From Pseudomonas sp. RIT-PI-S (lineage in GTDB: Bacteria > Pseudomonadota > Gammaproteobacteria > Pseudomonadales > Pseudomonadaceae), in the NCBI RefSeq assembly GCF_025642975.1, contig NZ_JANZKJ010000001.1:434001-498000 (forward strand): a DNA stretch of 64,000 bases. The letters are read 5' to 3'. Shown piece after piece: positions 9,643 through 18,216 of the stretch; position 1 is the stretch's first letter, and each line of letters starts with the position of its first letter. The translations under genes and the position numbers were made by a program. The notes below the pieces were generated by a model. That model saw nothing but the letters and a program-made list of their open reading frames with translations, searched no databases and was not told where the DNA came from.

Positions 9643-10371
9643 ATGCGCGTGACACGCCTTTTCGCCGCCGCTGCGTTGGCGTTGGCCAGTACCTTCGCAC
9701 TGGCCGACGATGCCGAGCAGGCTATTCGCAAGACCCTCGACACCCTGCAACTTGACGTGCCCATCGAAGCGGTTTCCAGCAGCCCGCTCAACGGCCTTTA
9801 TGAAGTGCGCCTCAAGGGTGGCCGGGTGCTCTATGCCAGCGCCGACGGCCAATTCGTGATGCAGGGTTACCTGTATCAAATGCAAGACGGCAAGCCGGTC
9901 AACCTCACTGAAAAAACCGAGCGCGCGGCCATCGCCAAGGCGATCAACGCCATTCCCGCCAATGAAATGGTCGTGTACCCCGCCGAGGGCGAGGCCAAGG
10001 CGCACATCACCGTCTTTACCGATACCACCTGCCCCTATTGCCAGAAGCTTCACGCCGAGGTGCCTGAGCTCAACCGCCGTGGCATCGAGGTGCGCTACCT
10101 GGCATTCCCGCGTCAGGGGCCAGGTTCCGAGGGCGACCAGCAACTGCAAGCCGTCTGGTGCTCTTCAGACCGCCGTGCTTCGTTGAACAAGATGATCAGC
10201 GGCAAGTCCGTGGACGCCGCCAAGTGCGCCAACCCGGTGAGCAAGCAGTTCGCCCTGGGCCAGAGCATGGGTGTCAGCGGTACGCCGGCGATCATCCTGC
10301 AGGATGGGCAAATCATTCCCGGCTACCAGCCGGCGCCACAGGTGGCCAAGCTGGCCCTGGCGGCACAGTGA
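9643..10371 (+). CDS. dsbC: Thiol:disulfide interchange protein DsbC (periplasmic disulfide isomerase)
   Basis: Periplasmic homodimer that reshuffles wrong disulfides and is kept reduced by DsbD. 242 residues with a Sec signal peptide (MRVTRLFAAAALALASTFALA, about 21 residues), an N-terminal dimerisation domain and a thioredoxin domain. The active site is C130-P-Y-C133 and the cis-proline loop SGTPA is at 212-216. Two further cysteines (173, 195) match the structural disulfide of the family. The ribosome site is TTAGGAGTTCTC. Confidence 0.96.
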   Translation: MRVTRLFAAAALALASTFALADDAEQAIRKTLDTLQLDVPIEAVSSSPLNGLYEVRLKGGRVLYASADGQFVMQGYLYQMQDGKPVNLTEKTERAAIAKAINAIPANEMVVYPAEGEAKAHITVFTDTTCPYCQKLHAEVPELNRRGIEVRYLAFPRQGPGSEGDQQLQAVWCSSDRRASLNKMISGKSVDAAKCANPVSKQFALGQSMGVSGTPAIILQDGQIIPGYQPAPQVAKLALAAQ

Positions 10372-10390
10372 CAGGCTGTTCAAATAAAAG

Positions 10391-10407
10391 GCCGCGATAA
10401 TCGCGGC
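10391..10407 (+). repeat. Short perfect hairpin before hom
   Basis: GCCGCGA and TCGCGGC pair perfectly around TAA, just after the dsbC stop. It has no T-run and sits 7 bases before a second, stronger hairpin. Confidence 0.5.
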
Positions 10408-10413
10408 GCACCG

Positions 10414-10438
10414 CGGCCGGCGTCAGCGCCGGCCGTTT
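10414..10438 (+). terminator. GC-rich hairpin between dsbC and hom
   Basis: A perfect 9-bp stem (CGGCCGGCG/CGCCGGCCG) with a four-base loop is followed by only TTTC. It ends 15 bases before the hom start codon, so it is either a weak dsbC terminator or a structure next to the hom ribosome site (GGGGAG). Confidence 0.5.
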
Positions 10439-10453
10439 CATGGGGAGTCAAGA

Positions 10454-11758
10454 GTGAAACCGGTCAAAGTAGGCATCTGTGGGTTAGGTACCGTCGGTGG
10501 CGGCACCTTCAACGTACTTCAGCGCAACGCCGAGGAGATTGCCCGCCGCGCCGGGCGTGGAATCCAGGTCGCGCAGATCGCGATGCGTTCGCCTAACCTC
10601 GACTGCCAGATTACCGGTACACCCATTACCCCAGACGTATTCGAAGTCGCCAGTAACCCCGAGATCGACATCGTCATCGAGCTCATCGGCGGCTATACCG
10701 TTGCCCGCGAGCTGGTGCTCAAAGCCATCGAAAATGGCAAGCACGTGGTCACCGCCAACAAGGCGCTGATCGCGGTGCACGGTAACGAGATCTTCGCCAA
10801 GGCGCGCGAAAAGGGAGTCATCGTCGCCTTCGAAGCCGCCGTGGCCGGCGGCATCCCGGTGATCAAGGCTATCCGTGAAGGCTTGTCGGCCAACCGCATC
10901 AACTGGGTAGCTGGCATCATCAATGGCACCGGTAACTTCATTCTCACCGAAATGCGCGAAAAGGGCCGCACCTTCCCCGATGTGCTGGCTGAAGCCCAGG
11001 CACTGGGTTACGCCGAGGCAGACCCGACGTTCGACGTCGAGGGTATCGACGCTGCGCACAAGCTGACCATCCTGGCCTCCATCGCTTTCGGCATTCCGCT
11101 GCAATTCGACAAGGCGTATACCGAGGGTATTTCCAAGCTCACCACGGCGGACGTGAACTACGCCGAAGCGCTGGGCTACCGCATCAAGCACCTGGGCGTG
11201 GCGCGCAGCACCGCCAGCGGCATCGAGTTGCGCGTACACCCCACGCTGATACCGGCCGACCGCCTGATCGCCAACGTCAACGGCGTTATGAATGCCGTGA
11301 TGGTCAATGGCGATGCTGTCGGTTCGACGCTCTTCTACGGCGCCGGCGCGGGCATGGAGCCCACCGCTTCTTCCGTAGTGGCGGACCTGGTCGACGTGGT
11401 GCGGGCGATGACGTCCGACCCAGAGAACCGCGTGCCCCACCTGGCGTTCCAGCCAGACGCATTGTCGGCGCACCCTATCCTGCCTATCGATGCCTGCGAG
11501 AGCGCGTATTACCTGCGTATCCAGGCCAAGGACCATCCCGGCGTGCTCGCTCAGGTGGCCAGTATCCTGTCCGCGCGGGGTATCAATATCGAGTCGATCA
11601 TGCAGAAGGAAGCCGAGGAGCACGACGGCTTGGTGCCGATGATTCTGCTGACCCACAAGGTGGTGGAGAAACGCATCAACGACGCCATCACCGCGCTCGA
11701 GGCCCTCGATGATGTGGTCGGCAGCGTGGTCCGCATTCGCGTTGAACATCTGGCCTGA
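10454..11758 (+). CDS. hom: Homoserine dehydrogenase
   Basis: NAD(P)-dependent reduction of aspartate semialdehyde to homoserine, the branch point to Thr and Met. 434 residues as a stand-alone enzyme, not fused to aspartokinase. The N-terminal Rossmann motif GLGTVGGGT is followed by the catalytic domain (HVVTANKALIA; GIINGTGNFILTEM; ALGYAEADPTFDVEGIDAAHK) and a C-terminal ACT domain (YYLRIQAKDHPGVLAQVASIL), which usually mediates feedback by threonine. The start is GTG with GGGGAG upstream. thrC lies 181 bases downstream. Confidence 0.97.
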   Translation: MKPVKVGICGLGTVGGGTFNVLQRNAEEIARRAGRGIQVAQIAMRSPNLDCQITGTPITPDVFEVASNPEIDIVIELIGGYTVARELVLKAIENGKHVVTANKALIAVHGNEIFAKAREKGVIVAFEAAVAGGIPVIKAIREGLSANRINWVAGIINGTGNFILTEMREKGRTFPDVLAEAQALGYAEADPTFDVEGIDAAHKLTILASIAFGIPLQFDKAYTEGISKLTTADVNYAEALGYRIKHLGVARSTASGIELRVHPTLIPADRLIANVNGVMNAVMVNGDAVGSTLFYGAGAGMEPTASSVVADLVDVVRAMTSDPENRVPHLAFQPDALSAHPILPIDACESAYYLRIQAKDHPGVLAQVASILSARGINIESIMQKEAEEHDGLVPMILLTHKVVEKRINDAITALEALDDVVGSVVRIRVEHLA

Positions 11759-11761
11759 AGC

Positions 11762-11934
11762 TGCAAGCTTCAAGCCCCAAGCGGCAAGCAGAAGCAGGAC
11801 CGTATCGGCCGCCCGCTTGCCGCCTTGACATAAACCCAGCGGCATCAAGGCAGACCGCAGCTACTGACAGCGCAGAGAACGCTCGTTCTTGTAGCTTGCC
11901 ACTTGCAACTTGCCGCTAAGAACCAAAGGTTTGA
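11762..11934. repeat. GCAAGC/CTTGC-type imperfect repeat cluster between hom and thrC
   Basis: Most of the 181-base hom/thrC gap is built from short units such as GCTGCAAGCTTCAAG, AAGCGGCAAGC and, in inverse orientation, CTTGCCACTTGCAACTTGCC. The same units recur between prfB and lysS (40735-40850). They can fold into imperfect hairpins. A TTGACA at 11825 has no matching -10 element. Confidence 0.6.
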
Positions 11935-11939
11935 CCAAC

Positions 11940-13349
11940 ATGCGCTACATCAGTACCCGCGGCCAGGCCCCCGCGCTTAATTTCGAAGACGTGCTGCTTG
12001 CCGGCCTCGCCAGCGATGGCGGCTTGTATGTGCCGGAAAACCTGCCGCGCTTCACCCAGGAAGAAATCGCTTCCTGGGCTGGCCTTCCGTACCACGAGCT
12101 GGCCTTCCGGGTGATGCGCCCCTTCGTGACCGGCAGCATCGCCGACGCGGATTTCAAACAGATCCTGCAGGAAACCTACGCCACGTTCGCCCACTCGGCC
12201 GTTGCGCCGTTGCGCCAGCTCAATGGCAACGAATGGGTGCTGGAGCTGTTCCACGGCCCCACCCTGGCGTTCAAGGACTTCGCTCTGCAACTGCTCGGCC
12301 GCCTGCTCGACCATGTGCTGGCCAAGCGCGGCGAGCGCGTGGTGATCATCGGTGCCACCAGCGGCGACACCGGCTCGGCGGCCATCGAAGGCTGCAAGCA
12401 TTGCGAGAACGTCGACATCTTTATCTTGCACCCGCACCAGCGGGTGTCGGAAGTCCAGCGGCGGCAGATGACCACGCTGTTCGGCGACAACATCCATAAC
12501 CTTGCGGTGGAAGGCAATTTCGACGACTGCCAGGAAATGGTCAAGGCGAGCTTCGCCGACCAGAGCTTCCTCAAGGGCACCCGGCTGGTGGCGGTCAACT
12601 CGATCAACTGGGCGCGGATCATGGCCCAGATCGTTTACTACTTCCATGCGGCATTGCAATTGGGCGGCCCACATCGCTCGGTGGCCTTCTCAGTGCCCAC
12701 GGGCAATTTCGGCGACATTTTCGCCGGTTACCTGGCTCGCAACATGGGCTTGCCGATCAGCCAGCTGATCGTCGCTACCAACCGTAACGACATCCTGCAC
12801 CGCTTCATGAGCGGCAACCAGTATGTGAAGGATGAACTGCATCCGACCCTCTCGCCGTCCATGGACATCATGGTGTCTTCGAACTTCGAGCGGCTGCTGT
12901 TCGACCTGCACGGGCGCAATGGCACCGCCATCGCTCAGCTGATGTCCAGCTTCAAGCTTGGCGGCGGCTTCAGCGTGGAGGAGGACCGCTGGACTGAAGC
13001 TAGGCGCCTGTTCGATTCCCTGGCCGTCAGCGACGAGCAAACCTGCGAGACCATCGCTGAGGTGTTCGCCGCCACCGGCGAGGTGCTGGACCCGCACACG
13101 GCCATCGGCGTGCGGGCCGCGCGTGAATGCCGGCGCAGCCTGGATACCCCCATGGTGGTGCTCGGCACCGCTCACCCGGTCAAATTCCCCGAAGCGGTGG
13201 AGAAGGCCGGCGTTGGCAAGGCCCTGCACTTGCCTGCCCACCTGGAAGACCTGTTCCATCGAGAAGAGCGTTGCACCGTGCTGCCAAACGATATCGCCGC
13301 AATACAGGCGTTCGTCAGTGCCCACGGCAACCGCGGCAAGCCCCTTTAA
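11940..13349 (+). CDS. thrC: Threonine synthase
   Basis: PLP enzyme converting O-phosphohomoserine to threonine. 469 residues from the ATG at 11940, giving the family start MRYISTRGQAPALNFEDVLLAG. The PLP lysine is K112 in GPTLAFKDFALQ, and the phosphate loop GATSGDTGSAAIEG follows. An in-frame ATG 30 bases upstream is less likely because it precedes the conserved N-terminus. Paired with hom upstream for threonine synthesis. Confidence 0.97.
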   Translation: MRYISTRGQAPALNFEDVLLAGLASDGGLYVPENLPRFTQEEIASWAGLPYHELAFRVMRPFVTGSIADADFKQILQETYATFAHSAVAPLRQLNGNEWVLELFHGPTLAFKDFALQLLGRLLDHVLAKRGERVVIIGATSGDTGSAAIEGCKHCENVDIFILHPHQRVSEVQRRQMTTLFGDNIHNLAVEGNFDDCQEMVKASFADQSFLKGTRLVAVNSINWARIMAQIVYYFHAALQLGGPHRSVAFSVPTGNFGDIFAGYLARNMGLPISQLIVATNRNDILHRFMSGNQYVKDELHPTLSPSMDIMVSSNFERLLFDLHGRNGTAIAQLMSSFKLGGGFSVEEDRWTEARRLFDSLAVSDEQTCETIAEVFAATGEVLDPHTAIGVRAARECRRSLDTPMVVLGTAHPVKFPEAVEKAGVGKALHLPAHLEDLFHREERCTVLPNDIAAIQAFVSAHGNRGKPL

Positions 13350-13403
13350 CGGCTGGCCCGTATGAGATAGTGGGGGGCATGACACCCCCTTGAGCTATCC
13401 CCC

Positions 13404-13474
13404 GTAGCAACGAGCTTGCTCGCGACCAGGCGCACTATCGATTCATGCCTGGTCGCGAGCAAGCGTAGTGCTAC
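13404..13474. repeat. REPIN-like inverted repeat between thrC and the receiver-like gene
   Basis: GCTTGCTCGCGACCAGGC (13414-13431) and its exact complement (13447-13464) form 18-bp perfect arms; outer GTAGCA/TGCTAC extend the palindrome. The 15-base spacer gives a compact cruciform-capable element. The arm matches the solitary element at 1079-1102. Confidence 0.8.
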
Positions 13475-13593
13475 AAGCGGCCTTCTACTCACGCTTCGCG
13501 GTGAATTTTCATACAAGCTTTTCAGACCATTCCCATTTAGTTGCCTGTTTGCCTTCCTTACTGTGGCGCCTCTTCTTTTTCTGGAGGCCGCCC

Positions 13594-13995
13594 ATGCGTT
13601 CGCTCAAGGTCCTAATCGTCGAGCAGCATCCCGCCCGTTTGCTGCAGTTGCATCAGATGCTCAACGCCTGTGGCGTCTTCGGCGTTCGGGTTGCCGAAGA
13701 TTGCGGCGCCGCCCGGCGCAGCCTGGAGCGCCATGGGCCGGTCGATATCGTGCTCTTCGGTAGCCAGGCGACTTCCGCGCTAGTGTTTCTCGACAATCTG
13801 GCCGAGGCTGGCCACGCCGCCGCGCTGGTTATCCAGGGGCGCATGGAATGCGCCGAAACCACCAACGCGGTACGCCGGGCGCGTCATGCCGGTTTGTGGG
13901 TACTGGGTGTGCTGGCACCCGGCGAAGCCACCTGCGCACTGCATGGCATGTTGCAACGCTTTAGGGTCCATTGCGCCGAACCGCTTATCGCCTGA
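13594..13995 (+). CDS. Degenerate single receiver (CheY-like) domain protein
   Basis: Stand-alone protein of 133 residues with the fold pattern of a response-regulator receiver but without its chemistry. The opening strand MRSLKVLIVEQHP replaces the usual acidic pair DD by EQ. The strand that normally ends in the phosphorylated Asp reads VDIVLFGSQ, with Gly at that place. No conserved Lys is seen near the end (VLGVLAPGEA). It therefore probably acts without phosphorylation, as a protein-binding module. The start at 13594 is supported by CTGGAGGCCG upstream; a longer frame to 13468 has no family sequence. A DUF3509 gene follows. Confidence 0.7.
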   Translation: MRSLKVLIVEQHPARLLQLHQMLNACGVFGVRVAEDCGAARRSLERHGPVDIVLFGSQATSALVFLDNLAEAGHAAALVIQGRMECAETTNAVRRARHAGLWVLGVLAPGEATCALHGMLQRFRVHCAEPLIA

Positions 13996-14111
13996 CCGTC
14001 ATTTTGGCTGCCGTTGCGCTTGGTCGCGCACTGGTGCCCCGAACTTTTCCGAACCGATGATGGTCATTTACTGGCACTGAAACGAATTTCGGGTAAATAA
14101 GGGTGATCGAG

Positions 14112-14402
14112 ATGGAAAACATCAGCTTGTTGCTCAGTGATGCGCTGGCGCCATACTGCGTCAGCCTGGCTCCGTCGGATCGCCATGGCCGGTTACGCCT
14201 GACGGTGAGCGACCAAGCCGGCGCGGCTATCCTGCACCGCGACGTCGCCCAATCCCAGTTGGCAGACAAACGCGCGCTTACCGATGTAGTCGATGGCCTG
14301 CACCGCGACCTGATGATCGCCGAAGGCCGCCTTGAACCGAGCATGATCGCTGCGCTGCGCGCCGCCTGTGCTGGCGGGCAATTTGCGGTCGAAATGCACT
14401 AA
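14112..14402 (+). CDS. DUF3509 domain-containing protein
   Basis: Small cytoplasmic protein of 96 residues resembling the Pseudomonas-restricted DUF3509 family (MENISLLLSDALAPYCVSLAP ... RALTDVVDGLHRDLMIAEG). Function unknown. The ATG at 14112 gives the family N-terminus; a GTG 9 bases upstream is the alternative. No partner gene in the immediate context explains it. Confidence 0.72.
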   Translation: MENISLLLSDALAPYCVSLAPSDRHGRLRLTVSDQAGAAILHRDVAQSQLADKRALTDVVDGLHRDLMIAEGRLEPSMIAALRAACAGGQFAVEMH

Positions 14403-14509
14403 GGCGGGAACCTTCCCGAAGGCCCGGCCTCTTACTTTACAAGGACGCTTGAACGGCATTGTGCTCCGGTGCCGCTCAGTCGTCCGGTGACCCGGATGGG
14501 TCATGTTTG

Positions 14510-14545
14510 CCCCGGCCGGCCTCCCCACCGGCCGGGGTTTCTTTT
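14510..14545 (+). terminator. Rho-independent terminator after the DUF3509 gene
   Basis: CCCCGGCCGG and CCGGCCGGGG form a perfect 10-bp stem with an eight-base loop, followed by TTTCTTTT. It lies about 110 bases after the DUF3509 stop and upstream of yaeQ. Confidence 0.88.
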
Positions 14546-14629
14546 ATCTGCTATCTGCGTACTGACGATGACGTGCATCGCCGCGTGCATCAGGTAGACT
14601 GTCGCCCCCCTCGCGATCCCGAGCCCGCC

Positions 14630-15172
14630 ATGGCCCAGCCTTCCACGACCTACAAGTTCGAACTCAACCTAACGGACCTCGACCGTGGGGTTTACGAAAC
14701 CATCAAGCAAACCATCGCCCGGCACCCTTCGGAAACCGAAGAGCGCATGACTGTGCGTTTGCTGGCCTATGCCCTCTGGTACAACGAAAACCTGAGCTTC
14801 GGGCGGGGGCTGTCGGATGTGGACGAGCCTGCACTCTGGGAAAAGAGCCTCGACGACCGCGTGTTGCACTGGATCGAAGTAGGCCAGCCTGACCTCGATC
14901 GGTTGACCTGGTGCTCGCGCCGGACCGAGCGTACCAGCTTGTTGGCCTATGGCAGCCTGCGTGTGTGGCAAGGCAAGGTGGTCGACGCCGCCAAGCCCTT
15001 GCGTAACGTGAACATCGCCGCGGTGCCCCAGGAGGTGTTGGAGGTGTTGGCCAAGGACATGCCACGCGTCATCAAGTGGGATGTAATGATCAGCGAGGGC
15101 ACCCTGTTCGTGACCGATGATCGGGGCCAGCATGAAGTACAGCTGGAATGGTTGCTGGGGGAGCGGGGGTAG
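14630..15172 (+). CDS. yaeQ: YaeQ family protein
   Basis: Protein of 180 residues matching the YaeQ family, which adopts a restriction-endonuclease-like (PD-(D/E)XK) fold; its cellular role is not settled. Conserved segments include TYKFELNLTDLDRGVYE at the N-terminus, ERMTVRLLAYALWY and WIEVGQPDLDRL. The ATG at 14630 gives the family N-terminus MAQPSTTYKF; the upstream in-frame extension crosses the terminator at 14510 and is not coding. recJ follows after 58 bases. Confidence 0.9.
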   Translation: MAQPSTTYKFELNLTDLDRGVYETIKQTIARHPSETEERMTVRLLAYALWYNENLSFGRGLSDVDEPALWEKSLDDRVLHWIEVGQPDLDRLTWCSRRTERTSLLAYGSLRVWQGKVVDAAKPLRNVNIAAVPQEVLEVLAKDMPRVIKWDVMISEGTLFVTDDRGQHEVQLEWLLGERG

Positions 15173-15230
15173 GGCATGGTGGCCCACATCTTGAAATCAC
15201 CCGCCGCCTGACCTGAGACCTCCGCCACAC

Positions 15231-16940
15231 ATGCGTATCGAGCCCCGCCCGCTGCCTTCTGAACTGCCGTTTCTGGGCGACTTGCCACCCTTGCTGACCC
15301 GCCTGTATGCCGCCCGCGGCGTGCAAAACCAGGCCGAGCTGGACAAAGGGCTAGCGCGGCTGATTCCGTTCCAGCAGCTCAAGGGAATGGACGCCGCGGT
15401 CGATCTGCTGGTGGCGGCCATAGACCGCCGCCAGCGCATTCTGGTGGTCGGTGATTTCGACGCCGATGGCGCCACCGCCAGCACCGTGGCGGTGCTCGGC
15501 CTGCGCTTGCTGGGCGCTGCCCATGTGGACTACCTAGTCCCGAACCGTTTCACCTATGGCTATGGCCTTACCCCGGAAATCGTCGCCGTGGCGCTGGAAC
15601 GCCAACCCGACCTGCTGGTGACCGTGGATAACGGTATTTCCAGCGTGGAAGGCGTGGAAGCGGCGCGCAGCGCCGGGCTCCAGGTGTTGATCACCGACCA
15701 TCACTTGCCGGGCGCGCATTTGCCCCAGGCTGAAGCCATCGTCAACCCGAACCAGCCAGGCTGTGAATTCCCCAGCAAGGCCTTGGCGGGCGTGGGCGTG
15801 ATCTTTTACGTATTGATGGCGCTGCGCGCCCGCTTGCGCGCTCTTGGCCGCTATGCCAACGCGCCTCAACCGAACATTGGCGAGCTGCTAGACCTGGTGG
15901 CCCTGGGCAGCGTGGCCGACGTGGTACCCCTGGACGCCAATAACCGTATCCTGGTGCATCAAGGGCTGGAGCGCATCCGCGCCGGCCGCGCCCGCGCGGG
16001 GATCATGGCGCTGCTGGAAGTGGCACGCCGCGATCATCGCCGGCTGACATCCACGGACCTGGGTTTCATTCTTGGCCCTCGGCTCAACGCCGCCGGGCGC
16101 ATGGATGACATGAGCCTTGGCATCGAATGCTTGCTCAGCGAGGACCTCGCCCAGGCGCGGGACATCGCCACGCGGCTCGATGGCCTCAACCAGGACCGCA
16201 AGTCGGTGGAGCAGGGCATGCAGCGCGAAGCCCTGGCCCAGCTCAAGGACCTGCCCCTGGCTTCAATGCCTTTCGGCCTATGCCTGTTCGAGCCGGACTG
16301 GCACCAAGGCGTCATTGGCATCCTGGCCTCACGGCTCAAGGAGCGTTACCACCGGCCCACCATCGCCTTCGCCGATGCCGGAGACGGCTTGCTCAAAGGC
16401 TCGGCGCGTTCCGTGCCGGGCTTTCATATCCGCGATGCACTCGACGCCGTCGCGGCGCGCCACCCACAGCTGATCACTAAGTTCGGTGGGCATGCCATGG
16501 CCGCCGGGTTGTCGCTGCCCGCAGAACATTTCCAGGCCTTCGCCGACGCGTTCGACGCCCAGGTGCGTGAACACCTGTGCGAGGACGACCTCACTGGCCG
16601 CTTGCTGTCCGACGGTTGCCTGGCGGTCGAGGAGTTCCACCTGGAACTGGCTCGCGCGCTACGCAATGCCGGCCCCTGGGGGCAGCATTTCCCCGAGCCG
16701 CTGTTCCACGGCATTTTCGAGCTGGTGGAACAACGGGTCGTTGGCGAGCGGCATTTGAAAGTGGTGCTCAAGAGCGAATGCGGCAGCCTGCGCCTGGACG
16801 GCATCGCCTTTGGCGTGGACCGCGAAGTGTGGCCTAACCCCAGCACACGCTGGGTGGAAATGGCCTACAAGCTGGACGTGAACGAGTACCGCGGAGTGGA
16901 AAGCGTGCAGCTGATGATCGCGCACATGAATCCGCGCTGA
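15231..16940 (+). CDS. recJ: Single-stranded-DNA-specific 5'-3' exonuclease RecJ
   Basis: Degrades 5' single-strand tails in RecF-pathway recombination and mismatch/base-excision repair. 569 residues. The DHH phosphoesterase motifs are visible: DFDADG (75-80), TVDNGISS, DHH (156-158) and ALGSVADVVPL, then the DHHA1 motif GGHAMAAG. It lies between yaeQ and an old-yellow-enzyme gene. Confidence 0.97.
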   Translation: MRIEPRPLPSELPFLGDLPPLLTRLYAARGVQNQAELDKGLARLIPFQQLKGMDAAVDLLVAAIDRRQRILVVGDFDADGATASTVAVLGLRLLGAAHVDYLVPNRFTYGYGLTPEIVAVALERQPDLLVTVDNGISSVEGVEAARSAGLQVLITDHHLPGAHLPQAEAIVNPNQPGCEFPSKALAGVGVIFYVLMALRARLRALGRYANAPQPNIGELLDLVALGSVADVVPLDANNRILVHQGLERIRAGRARAGIMALLEVARRDHRRLTSTDLGFILGPRLNAAGRMDDMSLGIECLLSEDLAQARDIATRLDGLNQDRKSVEQGMQREALAQLKDLPLASMPFGLCLFEPDWHQGVIGILASRLKERYHRPTIAFADAGDGLLKGSARSVPGFHIRDALDAVAARHPQLITKFGGHAMAAGLSLPAEHFQAFADAFDAQVREHLCEDDLTGRLLSDGCLAVEEFHLELARALRNAGPWGQHFPEPLFHGIFELVEQRVVGERHLKVVLKSECGSLRLDGIAFGVDREVWPNPSTRWVEMAYKLDVNEYRGVESVQLMIAHMNPR

Positions 16941-17034
16941 CCGCAGCAGCGTACGCGCACACGCGTGGAATCTGCCGCCTCCCTTGTGGGTCTACTACGC
17001 TCATACGATGACCGACCCACTTGAGAGGTGCTTC

Positions 17035-18141
17035 ATGAGCCAGCTGTTGGAACCCTATACCCTGCGTGGGCTGACCTTGCGCAATCGCATCGTCGTTTCC
17101 CCCATGTGCCAGTATTCGTCCGAAGATGGCCTGGCCAACGATTGGCATCTGGTGCACCTGGGAAGCCGCGCCGTGGGCGGCGCCGGGCTGGTCATGTTCG
17201 AAGCCACCGCAGTCACTGCTAACGGCCGCATCACCCCCGAAGACCTCGGCCTCTGGAAAGACGCGCACATCGAAGGCCTGCAACGCATCACCCGCTTCAT
17301 AAGCGCTCAAGGGGCGGTTCCCGGCATCCAGCTCGCCCACGCCGGGCGCAAAGCCAGCACCTGGCGGCCCTGGCTAGGGAAGCACGGCAGCGTGACCCTG
17401 GACGATGGCGGCTGGATCCCCGTCGCCCCATCGCCCATCCCCTTCGATCCCGAGCACACCCGCCCCACCGAATTGACCGAAAGCGACATCGCGGAGGTGG
17501 TCGAGGCCTTCGTGGCGGCAGCACGGCGCGCGCTTGTGGCGAACTTCAAAGTGGTGGAGATCCATGCCGCCCATGGCTATCTACTGCATCAATTCATGTC
17601 TCCGCTGAGCAACCGGCGCACGGACCAGTACGGCGGCAGTTTCGATAACCGCGTGCGGCTGGTGCTGGACGTGACCCGCGCTGTGCGAGAAGTGTGGCCG
17701 CAAGACCTGCCTGTGTTCGTTCGCGTGTCGGCGACCGACTGGGTAGAGGATGGCTGGAATCCGGATGAAACCGTGGAGCTGGCGCGGCGCCTGAAAATGC
17801 TGGGGGTGGACCTGGTCGATGTGTCGTCTGGCGGCACCGCGGCCAATGCGGAAATCCCGACCGGGCCGGGTTACCAGACGCGCTTTGCCGAGCGGGTGCG
17901 CAAGGAGTCGGAAATTGCCACCGGCACCGTAGGCATGATTACCGACCCTGCCCAGGCCGAGCACATTCTGCGCACCGGCCAGGCCGACCTGATCCTGCTG
18001 GCGCGGGAACTGCTGCGCGACCCGTACTGGCCGTTGCACGCCGACGACGATCTGGGCGGGCGCAAGGCCACCTGGCCTGCCCAGTACCAACGCGCCACCC
18101 ACCGCGACCAGCCGATCCACGAGTCCGACCTGCGCGACTAA
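17035..18141 (+). CDS. NADH:flavin oxidoreductase (old yellow enzyme, YqjM/XenA-like)
   Basis: FMN-dependent ene-reductase of 368 residues, reducing activated C=C bonds or nitro compounds with NAD(P)H. It has the class typified by YqjM and Pseudomonas XenA: RNRIVVSPMCQYSSEDG near the N-terminus (with the Cys that tunes FMN), HAGRKAS, and the substrate-binding His pair in HAAHGYLLHQF. The C-terminal LLARELLRDPYWP is also typical. The ATG at 17035 follows GAGAGGTGCTTC; an in-frame start 51 bases upstream is less likely. The physiological substrate is unknown. Confidence 0.88.
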   Translation: MSQLLEPYTLRGLTLRNRIVVSPMCQYSSEDGLANDWHLVHLGSRAVGGAGLVMFEATAVTANGRITPEDLGLWKDAHIEGLQRITRFISAQGAVPGIQLAHAGRKASTWRPWLGKHGSVTLDDGGWIPVAPSPIPFDPEHTRPTELTESDIAEVVEAFVAAARRALVANFKVVEIHAAHGYLLHQFMSPLSNRRTDQYGGSFDNRVRLVLDVTRAVREVWPQDLPVFVRVSATDWVEDGWNPDETVELARRLKMLGVDLVDVSSGGTAANAEIPTGPGYQTRFAERVRKESEIATGTVGMITDPAQAEHILRTGQADLILLARELLRDPYWPLHADDDLGGRKATWPAQYQRATHRDQPIHESDLRD

Positions 18142-18154
18142 ACAGCCTGTTGGA

Positions 18155-18206
18155 GCTGGCGCAGCCTGCGAACCGGTGTTGCCCACGTTCGCAGGCTGGC
18201 GCCAGC
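18155..18206. repeat. Long inverted repeat between convergent genes
   Basis: GCTGGCGCAGCCTGCGAAC (18155-18173) pairs with GTTCGCAGGCTGGCGCCAGC (18187-18206), with one bulged base. It fills the 75-base gap between the oxidoreductase and the convergent opgD gene. It probably acts as a REP-type bidirectional terminator, though it lacks a long T-run. Confidence 0.75.
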
Positions 18207-18216
18207 CCCTACAGCG

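Noticed and set aside
11825..11830. Perfect TTGACA before thrC as a -35 element
   Set aside because: No acceptable -10 element lies 15-19 bases downstream, and the region is repeat-rich, so the hexamer alone is not enough.
10484..11848. Open frame of 454 codons antisense to hom
   Set aside because: It complements hom nearly end to end with no recognisable protein family.
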